From NCBI RefSeq assembly GCF_005747095.1, contig NZ_SWLG01000001.1:372001-436000 (forward strand): 64,000 nucleotides of DNA. The letters run 5' to 3'. A program made the translations under genes and the position numbers. This stretch comes from Exobacillus caeni. Lineage in GTDB: Bacteria; Bacillota; Bacilli; Bacillales; Guptibacillaceae. Positions 8,394-18,268 of this stretch are shown in pieces (positions within the stretch are counted from its first letter, which is position 1; every line of letters starts with the position of its first letter). The notes under the pieces are model-generated. The model had not been told where the DNA came from. It made no database searches and worked only from the letters and a program-made list of their open reading frames with translations.

Positions 8394-11300
8394 TTATTCT
8401 GTACTGCTGTCACCGTTTCCCTGCGAGGTTCCTGTGCTATCTCCGGATCCGTCTCCGTTATTGCCTCCATCACCTGGATTTTCAGGATCAGGTTCATCAG
8501 GTTTAGGTTCGTCAGGTTTATCAGGTTTAGGTTTGTCTGGTTTATCAGGTTTATTTGGTTTTGGTTCCGGTTTATCGGACCAATCACCTGTCACTACTTT
8601 AGCCGAAGGACTTGATTCATTGCCGGCAACATCAACTGCTGTTACATAGTAAGCATAAGCGCCTGAAGGAATATTGAAGGACACTGCATCAGATCCTTTA
8701 ACACTTCCTATCTTAGAAAACTTATTGCTGCCGTTAGGTGCCCGATAAATGCGATATCCAACTATGTCGCTTTCTCGATGATTACTCCATGTCAGAGCTG
8801 ATCCGGAAGCAGAAACACCTGTCACTGCCCCAGGCTTCTTGCCGTTCTCCTTCGCTTTGTCACCCTGGGCTGCAATATTCAGGCCATCAAGCTTTCCTTT
8901 CAATAGCTTTCCTAAGTCTACTCCATCAAAGAAATCTTCTTTAATCATAACGCCCCTGGTTACGAACTCATCAGGAGTCGACTCGAGGGCTTCATATGTT
9001 TTGCCATTCATAAGAACATAGCGACCCTTTGTTAAGCTGTCATCGACTTTAGAAGGTACATATTTTACATTGAATAGATCTGTTTCGACAAGGCCTGCTT
9101 CCTGGCAAAGCTGGGATGGCAGCTGTCCTGAAATACCACAGAATGAGCGCCTCACGATTCCTTTTGGCATTGCAAAACGTTCTTCAGGATCCATTAACTC
9201 CGGTCTTTTATCGTATGCTGCATTAGCAAACAAAGCCCAGAGATTTTGGTTTCGAGTCGAATAGGAGTGGTCCATACTCATTTGTTTATCATAACCAGTC
9301 CAGACTCCCAATGACACATTTGGATTCACAGCAACGAACCATGCATCACGATATTGCTGCCCCGTACCGGTTTTTCCTGCCCAGTCAGCGGAAAATTTCA
9401 GCTTTCCTGGAACACGTGCAGCTGTACCGCTGTTCACTACGTCCCTCATCATATCGATGGTCAAGTAAGCAGTTTGCGGTGAAAAGACGTCCACTGGCTT
9501 GGGTTTCTGCCCAACTACAACATTTCCATCTTTATCAACAATCTTCTCGATCATATACGCATCGACGAATTTACCGCCGTTTGCAAAAGTGCCAAAGGCG
9601 TTCGTGTTTTCCTCTATGGTTACACCACGCTGCAGGGCTCCTATTGCCATTGAAGCATTCGTACGGTCTTCAAGAGTCAGGGAACTAAAACCCATCTTTA
9701 ATAAATAGTTAGTTGCCTGTACATGATCAAGCTTTGAATATACCCTTACAGCAGGTACGTTATACGAATATTTCAGTGCTCTTCTTGCTGTTACTAATCC
9801 ATGATAAGACTGGGTGTAGTTCCCCGGATTGTACCCGTTTTCGATGGGAACATCCGGAATAATGTATCCTGGCTGGACTTTTCCTAGCTCCATAGCAGGT
9901 GCATAATCCAGTAACGGCTTCATTGTGGAACCATTTGAACGGTAGGCCTGGGTAGCATGGTTCAAAGCTTGTTCCTTATAATCCCGTCCACCAATAAAAC
10001 TGATAATCTTTCCAGTTTTATTCTCGATTAAAATACTCCCTACCTGCATTGGGAATTCTTTTTGTTCCATTTCACCGGTTTCATAGTTCTTAACCTGTGC
10101 GGTTTTGGGACTTTGGAAATAAGAGTTATCCTCGAGGACCTTATCTTTAGCTGCATTCATTGCATCATAAACGCCCTGGTCGATCGTAGTATAAATTTTA
10201 TATCCATTTTTTCTAAGCTCTACTTCAGCATTTGAGAGAAACTCACTGAATAAGCTCGAGTTCTTTTCGATTTCATCCCAGTTAAGATCCATTTTTTCTG
10301 CGATTTCATACGGCGTTTTCCCATGGATATTTGCATCGTAAGAGATTCTATTGTACTGGTTAATACTATCTGCTAGTTTTTTGCCATCGTAACCGGCTTT
10401 ATTAGCCAGTTCTGTTGCAAGAAGGGTTTTGGCTCTGTCTTCGATTTCAAATGTTAAATAAGGATACTTTTCTGTCGGTGCCTGTGTAGGCTTTGCCAGA
10501 TTTTTACGTATATCATATTTTATGGCTGTGTTGTATTCTTCCTCTGTAATGGAGCCTTCTGTATACATTCGGTATAATACAAACTTCATCCGGTTAATGC
10601 CCGGTTCAAGCTCTTCCTTTACTTCACCGCTGTTTGTAAAAGGAGTGTAAGAATACGGGTTCTTTGGAAGACCAGCAATAAATGCTGCCTGCGGCAGGCT
10701 TAAGTCTTTTGCATCTACTCCGAATATGCCCTTTGCAGCTGTTTGGACTCCTGCTATATTTCTTCCACCAGCATTACGCCCGAACGGAACAACATTTAAA
10801 TAAGCTTCAAGTATTTCATCTTTTTTAAAGAAATTTTCAAGTCTCATCGCCAGCAAAATTTCTTTTGCTTTACGTTCAAAAGATACCTCACGAGTCAGAA
10901 TCTGGTTTTTAACTAATTGTTGTGTTAATGTACTTCCACCAGAACGATCATCAGAGTTTGCGAGCTCCTGCAAAATGGCCCTTGCGATAGCTTTCGGCAC
11001 AACTCCATCATGCTCGTAAAAATACTCATCTTCAGTAGAAACAACAGCTTGAACAAGATAAGGTGAAACGTCCTTAAGATCTACTTCTTTCCGTTCAAGA
11101 TCAGACCGAAAGTTTCCAAGAAGTTTATTGTCTGCGAAATAAATCTCACTTGTCTCTTCATAGTTGTATACATCTTTTTTCATTTCTGCGTAAGTTCTGA
11201 TCGGTTCATCTTTAACGAGAGAAGCAAAATATCCTGCACCTACTCCTCCTGCAAAAAAGCCGCCCATTAAACCGAATATAAGAAAGATAAGAAAAAGATT

Positions 11301-11408
11301 CCAGACCACTTTGGAACTTATACGGAACCCTTTAAAGATTCCATATTCTTCTAATCTATTGGTGAGCGCTTTCCATTTTTCAGAAACGGCAGTTAAAAAT
11401 TCACGCAT
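8394..11408 (-). CDS. Class A penicillin-binding protein (PBP1A type) with C-terminal FN3 domain
   Basis: A 1004-residue bifunctional peptidoglycan synthase, membrane-anchored with its bulk outside. A short cytosolic N-terminus precedes one membrane helix (about 37-62). The GT51 glycosyltransferase (about 85-250) shows STEDEYFYEHDG with the catalytic Glu126, GGSTLTQQLVKN and RKAKEILLAMRLE. The transpeptidase (about 455-740) has all three motifs: STMK (Ser494), SYN (548-550) and KTG (679-681). A fibronectin type III domain follows (about 858-940), then a Pro/Lys/Asp tail of KPDKPDEP-type repeats and a Gly/Asp/Ser end. GGGGGT lies 7 nt before the ATG, and a minus-strand TATAAT lies at 11443-11438. 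It sits between acsA and tyrS as a single-gene unit. No specific ponA, pbpF or pbpG orthology is claimed. Confidence 0.93.
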   Translation of the reverse strand: MREFLTAVSEKWKALTNRLEEYGIFKGFRISSKVVWNLFLIFLIFGLMGGFFAGGVGAGYFASLVKDEPIRTYAEMKKDVYNYEETSEIYFADNKLLGNFRSDLERKEVDLKDVSPYLVQAVVSTEDEYFYEHDGVVPKAIARAILQELANSDDRSGGSTLTQQLVKNQILTREVSFERKAKEILLAMRLENFFKKDEILEAYLNVVPFGRNAGGRNIAGVQTAAKGIFGVDAKDLSLPQAAFIAGLPKNPYSYTPFTNSGEVKEELEPGINRMKFVLYRMYTEGSITEEEYNTAIKYDIRKNLAKPTQAPTEKYPYLTFEIEDRAKTLLATELANKAGYDGKKLADSINQYNRISYDANIHGKTPYEIAEKMDLNWDEIEKNSSLFSEFLSNAEVELRKNGYKIYTTIDQGVYDAMNAAKDKVLEDNSYFQSPKTAQVKNYETGEMEQKEFPMQVGSILIENKTGKIISFIGGRDYKEQALNHATQAYRSNGSTMKPLLDYAPAMELGKVQPGYIIPDVPIENGYNPGNYTQSYHGLVTARRALKYSYNVPAVRVYSKLDHVQATNYLLKMGFSSLTLEDRTNASMAIGALQRGVTIEENTNAFGTFANGGKFVDAYMIEKIVDKDGNVVVGQKPKPVDVFSPQTAYLTIDMMRDVVNSGTAARVPGKLKFSADWAGKTGTGQQYRDAWFVAVNPNVSLGVWTGYDKQMSMDHSYSTRNQNLWALFANAAYDKRPELMDPEERFAMPKGIVRRSFCGISGQLPSQLCQEAGLVETDLFNVKYVPSKVDDSLTKGRYVLMNGKTYEALESTPDEFVTRGVMIKEDFFDGVDLGKLLKGKLDGLNIAAQGDKAKENGKKPGAVTGVSASGSALTWSNHRESDIVGYRIYRAPNGSNKFSKIGSVKGSDAVSFNIPSGAYAYYVTAVDVAGNESSPSAKVVTGDWSDKPEPKPNKPDKPDKPKPDKPDEPKPDEPDPENPGDGGNNGDGSGDSTGTSQGNGDSSTE

Positions 11409-11483
11409 TCATGATACCCCCTAAATTTATCTTATATATTATAGCACATCTTGTAGATTTATGTATAAACCTTCCATAGTACG

Positions 11484-11513
11484 TTGACACTATTGGATAG
11501 GTGTGTTAATAAT
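11484..11513 (+). promoter_or_regulatory. Candidate promoter for the tyrS leader
   Basis: TTGACA (11484-11489), 18-nt spacer, AATAAT (11508-11513). Confidence 0.5.
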
Positions 11514-11539
11514 CTATTATAGATTTCTATATATAAGAT

Positions 11540-11783
11540 TAACTGCAAAGATAGGATTCAGTAATGTTTTTCTCCCTGTTATAGAGAGCTGATGGCTGGT
11601 GGAAATCAGTACAAAGAGAAGCATGAATTACCTCCTTGAGCTTCTGTCGAGAACAGCCTTTGTGCTAAGTAGCGGCAGACGGTAACTGGACCGTTATTCC
11701 GATAAGTGGGAGAATGAAACATGTTCTTCAACAAGGGTGGTACCGCGATATCTCGTCCCTTTTTATGGGAGGGGATTTTTTTA
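11540..11783 (+). ncRNA. T-box riboswitch (tyrosine) upstream of tyrS
   Basis: The conserved T-box AAGGGTGGTACCGCG is at 11733-11747, and the stem I landmarks AGAGAGCTGATGGCTGGTGG are at 11583-11602. A bulge-loop segment GAATTACCTCC carries TAC (Tyr) at 11629-11631 as the likely specifier, which fits the downstream tyrS. A terminator hairpin follows (TCTCGTCCC / GGGAGGGGA, one mismatch, then TTTTTTT, 11751-11783) that would compete with the T-box antiterminator. Uncharged tRNA-Tyr should therefore increase read-through. The 5' boundary is approximate. Confidence 0.93.
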
Positions 11784-11810
11784 ATTTTGCAATGAAATCA
11801 GGTTTAATGA

Positions 11811-13097
<1,287 letters not shown>

Positions 13098-13104
13098 AAA
13101 GAGG

Positions 13105-13141
13105 AGAGCCATGTCCTGATGATCGGGACATGGCTCTTTTA
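13105..13141 (+). terminator. Terminator after tyrS
   Basis: AGAGCCATGTCC, 9-nt loop, GGACATGGCTCT, then TTT. Confidence 0.85.
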
Positions 13142-13485
13142 CAGTTTCGTGTATTCCTGGTATAACAGCTTTAACAGTTGGTTATTTGACCGGGAAGAAA
13201 GAGAGGTTATTTGGTCAAATAGAGGAACAGATGCCCTCAAAGGGTTTGACTGATCATATGGCATGCAACATTAAATTCTTTACTTTGTTTCAATGTTTTT
13301 ATAAAGACCACAAAGTGAAGCATCTATTTTCTCCCCCCTACAAAAAAGATGACCACATCTTTTTTATAGGAGTTTAAGCAACAAGACTGAAATGGTCTCA
13401 GGCAGGCGTCATGCTCGTATGTAAGAATGGGCTTGAGACATTCCAGTAGACAGGGGGAGCAATATTGCTACACTCCGGAAACACA
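13142..13485. other. Gene-free interval between tyrS and rpsD with two hairpins
   Basis: No credible gene: the small open frames lack ribosome sites. Two structures are visible. AAAAAAGATG (13342-13351), loop ACCA, CATCTTTTTT (13356-13365) is flanked by CTCC...CTA and TAGGAG; a T-run within the arm gives it terminator character on both strands. AATGGTCTCAGGC (13391-13403) pairs with GCTTGAGACATT (13431-13442) with one bulge and one G-U. Both lie outside the tyrS and rpsD terminators, so they are not needed for ending either gene. Confidence 0.5.
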
Positions 13486-13517
13486 AGAAAACCCCCTAGC
13501 ATAAATGCTAAAGGGTT
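13486..13517 (-). terminator. Terminator after rpsD
   Basis: On the minus strand AACCC-TTTAGCAT pairs to ATGCTA-GGGGGTT, followed by TTC. Confidence 0.75.
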
Positions 13518-13530
13518 AACTGTATCTCTA

Positions 13531-14133
13531 TTAACGAGAGTAGAACTCAACGATTAGAGCTTCAGTGATTTCAGCTGGAAGCTCAGAACGTTCAGGAAGG
13601 CGAGTATACTTACCTTCTAATGCTTCTGCATTGAACTCCACGTATTCAGGTACAAAGTTATTAACTTCGATTGCTTCCTTAACGATGTCAAGGTTACGAG
13701 ATTTCTCACGAAGACCGATTACTTGACCAGGAGCAACGCGATAAGACGCAATGTCAACACGCTTTCCATCAACAGTAACATGTCCGTGGTTAACCAACTG
13801 GCGAGCTTGACGGCGAGTGCGTGCAAGACCCAGACGGTAAACAAGGTTATCAAGACGAGATTCAAGAAGGATCATGAAGTTCTCACCATGAACGCCTGCC
13901 ATTCTACCTGCATCGTCAAAAATGCGGCGGAATTGACGTTCGTTAATTCCGTACATGTGACGAAGTTTTTGTTTTTCTTGCAACTGCAATCCGTATTCGG
14001 AAAGCTTTCTGCGTTGGTTAGGTCCATGTTGCCCTGGAGCGTAAGGACGCTTTTCCAATTCTTTACCTGTTCCACTTAATGAGATGCCCAGACGACGGGA
14101 TATTTTCCAGCTTGGTCCAGTATAACGAGCCAT
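13531..14133 (-). CDS. rpsD: 30S ribosomal protein S4
   Basis: A 200-residue primary 16S rRNA-binding ribosomal protein. [10 protein letters not shown] and [20 protein letters not shown] at the N-terminus, [16 protein letters not shown], and the S4 RNA-binding domain ([34 protein letters not shown]) are close to B. subtilis S4, which has the same length. AAGGAGG lies 8 nt before the ATG at 14133; an in-frame upstream ATG at 14196 would add 21 residues with no counterpart. It is transcribed alone from a strong promoter with a leader of about 200 nt, consistent with the S4 autoregulation known in B. subtilis. No four-cysteine zinc motif is present. Confidence 0.98.
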   Translation of the reverse strand: MARYTGPSWKISRRLGISLSGTGKELEKRPYAPGQHGPNQRRKLSEYGLQLQEKQKLRHMYGINERQFRRIFDDAGRMAGVHGENFMILLESRLDNLVYRLGLARTRRQARQLVNHGHVTVDGKRVDIASYRVAPGQVIGLREKSRNLDIVKEAIEVNNFVPEYVEFNAEALEGKYTRLPERSELPAEITEALIVEFYSR

Positions 14134-14331
14134 AATTAGCTCCTCCTTCACTATTTTTTGTTGTATAAAACAAAAACAGTGTCGTGATTGCTTCACATGA
14201 CCATTTTGTTTTCACACACCCTCACTTCAGACAGCAGAAGTTACTCGGTGCACCTCCATCAGCCAAACAAGGAGGAACAAAATGCCAATATCATATGATC
14301 TCACGATGGCTGCCCTGTCTTATTTTACACA
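14134..14331 (-). promoter_or_regulatory. Long rpsD 5' leader, probable S4 autoregulatory region
   Basis: The mapped promoter puts the start about 198 nt before rpsD. B. subtilis rpsD is repressed by S4 binding to its own leader; the length and isolation here fit that. I have not folded the leader, so the S4-binding structure is inferred. Confidence 0.4.
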
Positions 14332-14337
14332 AAGGAT

Positions 14338-14366
14338 ATTGTATAACCTTCAGCGCCAGAAGTCAA
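14338..14366 (-). promoter_or_regulatory. SigA promoter for rpsD
   Basis: On the minus strand TTGACT (14366-14361), 17 nt, TACAAT (14343-14338). Confidence 0.75.
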
Positions 14367-14536
14367 GGTTTGAAGGTAAAAAGGATTTCTTGTGACTATC
14401 ACTATTTTAACACACACGTTAGAACCATGGATTTCGAGCAATATCTCTTCAACGCAGCATTATTTTTAACAGCTACTAAACACTCTACCTGGAAGCTTTC
14501 CGGTTGGATGTTATCTTTAATGGTTTAAACCTTTAG

Positions 14537-14550
14537 TGTAAACGCTTACA
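14537..14550. promoter_or_regulatory. cre site at the methionine gamma-lyase-like gene
   Basis: TGTAAACGCTTACA is a full match to the cre core TGWAANCGNTNWCA and a near-perfect palindrome. It overlaps the -35 region of the gene's promoter, a repressing position. Confidence 0.75.
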
Positions 14551-14575
14551 TAAATGTGATGTCCTGTATTATAAT
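14546..14575 (+). promoter_or_regulatory. Promoter of the methionine gamma-lyase-like gene
   Basis: TATAAT at 14570-14575 with TTACAT (14546-14551) 18 nt upstream, the latter inside the cre site. Confidence 0.6.
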
Positions 14576-14608
14576 TAAATGGAGATATTATAGGAGAGAG
14601 GGAGAATC

Positions 14609-15796
14609 ATGGCGAAAAAGAGAAAATTTGCAACAGAGGCTATACATTCAGGTTATGAGGCGGTTGAACATAAGAACAGCCTGGCATCACCCCTATATCA
14701 GACCTCTACCTTTGTATTTGAAACAGCGGAGGCAGGGGAGAGGAGATTTGCAGGAGAAGAAGAAGGGTTTATTTACTCCAGGCTAGGAAATCCAACTGTC
14801 AAAGTGCTTGAAGAAAGGATAGCCAGTCTTGAAGGAGCAGAAGCGGGGCTTGCATTTGGTTCGGGGATGGCAGCAGTATCCGCTGTCCTGTTCGGCCTTG
14901 TGAAGGCAGGGGATCATATTTTATGTTCACAGGGAGTTTACGGATGTACGTTTGGATTGCTGCACATGATGAAGGAAAAGTTTCAGGTTGATCATGATCT
15001 CGTCAGTCTTGATACAAAAGAACAGGTGGAGAGCTGTTTGAAAGAAAATACAGCTCTAATATACATTGAAACACCGATAAATCCTACATTGAAGATTATT
15101 GACCTGGATATGATTGTACAGGTTGCGAAGGACAGAGGGATTCCGGTTGTCGTCGATAACACCTTCTGTACGCCCTATCTTCAGAGGCCGCTTGAATTAG
15201 GCTGCGATATTGTTATCCATAGTGCTACAAAGTATATCGGCGGGCACGGAGATGTTATTGCAGGATTAGTGGCTGGAAAGCAAGAAATGATTTCTTATCT
15301 TGCAAAGACAACCCAAAAAGATATTGGCGGAGTTATTTCCCCTTTTGATGCATGGTTGCTTATAAGAGGATTAAAAACACTGCCGATCAGAATGGAAAGG
15401 CATTGTGAAAATGCAGGGAAAATCGCTTCACTCTTAAAAGAACACCCGAAGGTAGAACGTGTCTTTTATCCAGGGGATGAAGCTTACCCTGACTATCAGA
15501 TAGCACAGAGGCAAATGAAAATGCCCGGAGGTTTGATTAGTTTTGAAATAAAAGGAAACAAAAAATCAGCTCAGCGATTTCTCAATGATTTATCTTTAAT
15601 AAAAATAGCCGTAAGCCTGGGAGATGCAGAAACATTAATCCAGCATCCAGCAACAATGACACATGCAGTAGTGCCAGAAGAGAATCGGGCCAAAATGGGA
15701 ATAACGGAAAACATGATTCGATTATCACTGGGTCTTGAAGAATGGGAAGATATTTGGGATGACTTAAAAGAAGCATTGGATAAAGTAGCGGAATGA
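14609..15796 (+). CDS. Cys/Met metabolism PLP enzyme, probable methionine gamma-lyase
   Basis: A 395-residue fold-type I pyridoxal phosphate enzyme. The PLP lysine is Lys208 in HSATKYIGGHGD, with YSRLGNPTVKVLE (about 56-68) and the phosphate-binding GSGMAA. VYGCTF places Tyr111 and Cys113 where methionine gamma-lyases have their characteristic Tyr and Cys, which favours that activity (L-methionine to methanethiol, 2-oxobutyrate and ammonia) over cystathionine gamma-synthase or gamma-lyase, though homocysteine gamma-lyase is also possible. AGAGGGAG lies 4-5 nt before the ATG. It forms a single-gene unit with its own promoter, cre site and terminator. The sulfoxide reductase that regenerates methionine lies next to it on the opposite strand. 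Confidence 0.85.
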   Translation: MAKKRKFATEAIHSGYEAVEHKNSLASPLYQTSTFVFETAEAGERRFAGEEEGFIYSRLGNPTVKVLEERIASLEGAEAGLAFGSGMAAVSAVLFGLVKAGDHILCSQGVYGCTFGLLHMMKEKFQVDHDLVSLDTKEQVESCLKENTALIYIETPINPTLKIIDLDMIVQVAKDRGIPVVVDNTFCTPYLQRPLELGCDIVIHSATKYIGGHGDVIAGLVAGKQEMISYLAKTTQKDIGGVISPFDAWLLIRGLKTLPIRMERHCENAGKIASLLKEHPKVERVFYPGDEAYPDYQIAQRQMKMPGGLISFEIKGNKKSAQRFLNDLSLIKIAVSLGDAETLIQHPATMTHAVVPEENRAKMGITENMIRLSLGLEEWEDIWDDLKEALDKVAE

Positions 15797-15802
15797 ACAT
15801 GA

Positions 15803-15826
15803 AAAAGCGGGCGATAGCCCGCTTTT
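15803..15826 (+). terminator. Terminator after the methionine gamma-lyase-like gene
   Basis: AAAAGCGGGC, loop GATA, GCCCGCTTTT. Confidence 0.85.
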
Positions 15827-15958
15827 ACTACGTATAAGAAAGTATAACTTTTTTAACGGAAGGCATGCTCGATGTTATTGGAAAGTTTAAGAATAATAGA
15901 TAACCCAACTACGGTTCCCTCTCCCCCTATAGGCTGGGCGATCGGCGAGTTTTTCTTC

Positions 15959-16444
15959 TTAAAGGTATTTTGAAAGCGCGTGTGTAAATTTATCGATATA
16001 TTGCTCGTCAACTTCATCAAACCGGTTTTTGATCGGGCTATCTATGTCAAGGACGCCTATTAGCTGGCCGTTTTTCACAATCGGCACCACGATCTCTGAC
16101 TGGGAAGCAGCATCGCAGGCGATATGTCCCGGAAATTCGTGGACATCCTCTATTCTTACTGTTTCTTGTTTTTCGGCTGCTGTTCCGCAAACTCCTTTGC
16201 CAAGCGGTATTCTTACGCAAGCAGGCAAACCCTGGAACGGGCCGAGTACAAGCTGGTTTGTTTGTTCTTCGTATAAATAAAACCCAACCCAATTTACATC
16301 GCTTAAAAATTGATTTAATAGTGCTGATGCATTCGATAGATTGGCGATCGCATTCTTCTCTCCTTCTAACAGTGCATGTAGTTGTTTAATAACCAATTCA
16401 TAGTCTGAAGAACGGGAGCCCGAATAAGATTCGACTTTAAACAT
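15959..16444 (-). CDS. msrC: Free methionine-(R)-sulfoxide reductase (GAF domain)
   Basis: A 161-residue single GAF-domain protein of the YtsP/fRMsr family, which reduces free L-methionine-(R)-sulfoxide in the cytosol using thioredoxin-type reductants. The three conserved catalytic or resolving cysteines are visible in LPACVRI, GVCGTAAE and IACDAASQSEIVVP, and the substrate-pocket acidic residues lie in LDIDSPIKNRFDEVDEQY. AGGAGGAATTAGAC precedes the ATG. It stands alone on the minus strand between two plus-strand genes, with no clear terminator. Assignment to fRMsr, not a signalling GAF protein, rests on the cysteine triad. Confidence 0.9.
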   Translation of the reverse strand: MFKVESYSGSRSSDYELVIKQLHALLEGEKNAIANLSNASALLNQFLSDVNWVGFYLYEEQTNQLVLGPFQGLPACVRIPLGKGVCGTAAEKQETVRIEDVHEFPGHIACDAASQSEIVVPIVKNGQLIGVLDIDSPIKNRFDEVDEQYIDKFTHALSKYL

Positions 16445-16593
16445 GTCTAATTCCTCCTGTGCTTATCGAAATTAAACTTATCATATCAAATCTTGTGGAG
16501 AGAAACATCACTTTTGTCGTAGAGTTTTCAAAGGAAAAAGAGGAAACAAAAAGAAAACATAGTTAAGACAGTAAAAACAGGGGTGAATCTCAA

Positions 16594-17250
16594 ATGGCAG
16601 GAAGTACCGAATCGGAGACAAAGCAGAAAATTCTGAGGTCTGCAGTAATGCTTTTTAACACGAAAGGATACAATGGAACATCAGTTAGAGATATTGCGAA
16701 AAAGGCAGATGTTAACGTATCGTTGATTTCCTATTACTTTGGCGGAAAGCAGGGACTTGCTGAACACTTAATGACTTCGTTTCTGGAAGGGTATGTAGGC
16801 ATTATTGAAACAGCTTATATGAAGCTTGACTACCGTACGGCAAGGGAATGTTTCTTTGAAGCTGTCAAAGGGATACTGGATTACCAGCAAGAAAACCGCC
16901 AGTTGGCCAGGTTCGTCCATAGAGAAATTACTTTTGATACTGTTCTTGTCAGGGAAATCATGACTACCTATTTGATGAAAGAGAAGTTTTATTTAGCAAG
17001 GATAATAGAAAACGGTTTTGCCAGGCAGGAGTTTATTCCTCAATCGATCGACTATTTGATCATGCAGTTGAGAGGAATGCTGACGATGCCGTTTCTGCAT
17101 CCGCAATATATCCTTGAAGTACACCACATTCAACCGAACGAGGAGTACTTCAAGGAGAAATATTACAGACAGCTAAAGCAGTGGATCGAGCTATCTCTTT
17201 GTCAGACATCGCCTTCATGGAGCAAAAAGCCAGTTGCTATTAACGTGTAG
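16594..17250 (+). CDS. refZ: RefZ (YttP), TetR-family regulator of FtsZ placement
   Basis: A 218-residue protein with an N-terminal TetR helix-turn-helix (residues about 10-55: ILRSAVMLFNTKGYNGTSVR, DIAKKADVNVSLISYYFGGK) and an all-helical C-terminal domain (LEGYVGIIETAYMKL, RQLARFVHREITFD). In B. subtilis RefZ binds sites near oriC and helps position the asymmetric septum during sporulation. Assignment rests on sequence character and synteny with hisJ, ezrA and nifZ-thiI. GGGGTG lies upstream of the ATG. Its 3' end overlaps the convergent hisJ by 11 nt, so the two transcripts are antisense there. Confidence 0.88.
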   Translation: MAGSTESETKQKILRSAVMLFNTKGYNGTSVRDIAKKADVNVSLISYYFGGKQGLAEHLMTSFLEGYVGIIETAYMKLDYRTARECFFEAVKGILDYQQENRQLARFVHREITFDTVLVREIMTTYLMKEKFYLARIIENGFARQEFIPQSIDYLIMQLRGMLTMPFLHPQYILEVHHIQPNEEYFKEKYYRQLKQWIELSLCQTSPSWSKKPVAINV

Positions 17251-18067
17251 ACGGCATTTTAAAAGCCTCCTTGCCGATAAGTTCCTTATAGCCCTGTTTT
17301 AACCCCTTCGCAGTATGGGCGTCAGATCCGTATACGAGGGGGATATTGCGTTTTAGCGCTTCCCGGGCGATCCATGCAGGCGGATAGGGTTCCCTGCAAA
17401 ATTCCTTCATCATGCCGGCGCCGTTATAGTCAAGTTCCAGGCCTTTCTTAGCTATTTCGTCAAGGACCTTAACGATTTCTTCTTCGTAACTAAAGTCAGG
17501 CGGGAACTTTGTGTGGAACTTACGTACAAGGGTTATGTGACCTATACGGGAAGGTTTGAACTGCCCCAGGTCGCTTTTTATCGAATGTAATAGGGCTTGA
17601 AAGTAATTGCGGTATACTTCTTCTAGACTACCTGTAGCCTCTACTAACTCTCCAAAGACATCAGGACTATAATCCAGGCAGTACCACTTTTCTTTCTGTT
17701 TTAAAAAATGGACGGAAAGAATAGCATCATCGAGCTCTTCTCCCACTTCATTTAAAAACGTCCGTATCTCTTCCTCATACCCTTCAATATAATCTACTTC
17801 AAGGCCGGTTCGAATCGTTAAATGGGAATGATAATACCTTTTTAAAGCATTAAGTTCCTGAAAATAACCAGAGAGCTGGCCCTGTTGCATCCCGCTATCC
17901 TTAAAAGGAGTAGGGTCTACGAAACTCTTGGGAAGGGGAGCATGCTCTGTGAAGGTTAATCCGCTATATCCTTTTTGGATTGCAGCCTCTGCATAAGCTG
18001 AAAAAGAGTCAGCGCTCCCGTGGGGACAATATGGTGTGTGGACATGTCCATCATAGACCAATTTCAT
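17240..18067 (-). CDS. hisJ: Histidinol-phosphatase, PHP family
   Basis: A 275-residue PHP-domain metal phosphoesterase for L-histidinol phosphate, the penultimate step of histidine synthesis. Metal-binding signatures are DGHVHTPYCPHG (His8, His10 region), FTEHAP, GLEVDYIEG, ILSVHFLKQ, GHITLVRKF and the C-terminal YGSDAHTAKGL. Length matches the Bacillus HisJ/HisK type. AAAGGAGAA precedes the ATG at 18067. It is unlinked to a his operon, as in B. subtilis where the gene also sits beside refZ and ezrA. It converges on refZ with an 11-nt overlap. Confidence 0.93.
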   Translation of the reverse strand: MKLVYDGHVHTPYCPHGSADSFSAYAEAAIQKGYSGLTFTEHAPLPKSFVDPTPFKDSGMQQGQLSGYFQELNALKRYYHSHLTIRTGLEVDYIEGYEEEIRTFLNEVGEELDDAILSVHFLKQKEKWYCLDYSPDVFGELVEATGSLEEVYRNYFQALLHSIKSDLGQFKPSRIGHITLVRKFHTKFPPDFSYEEEIVKVLDEIAKKGLELDYNGAGMMKEFCREPYPPAWIAREALKRNIPLVYGSDAHTAKGLKQGYKELIGKEAFKMPSTR

Positions 18068-18162
18068 TTCTCCTTTACATTTGATCTTGTGAGTTGAAAA
18101 AATAGATTAAGAAAAAAGTGTATTAAAAAACAAGGATTTTTTTGTCGAATATTGAATTTATT

Positions 18163-18191
18163 TAGTCAAAGACTCTTTTACATGGTATCAT
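18163..18191 (+). promoter_or_regulatory. Candidate promoter for ezrA
   Basis: TAGTCA (18163-18168), 17 nt, TATCAT (18186-18191). The match is moderate. Confidence 0.35.
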
Positions 18192-18268
18192 AAAAACAAA
18201 GAATCTATTAAAAAGCCAATTACATTTATTATACATAGAAACGAAGTGAGGAAGAAAGGGTGCTTCCG

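Noticed and set aside
8434-8649. Plus-strand frame encoding Gly/Ser/Leu repeats opposite the PBP tail
   Set aside because: It is the reverse reading of the KPDKPDEP repeat region of the PBP gene; the repeats explain its regularity.
13186-13377. Open frame of 63 codons between tyrS and rpsD
   Set aside because: No adequate ribosome site, and it ends inside a hairpin; no similarity recognised.
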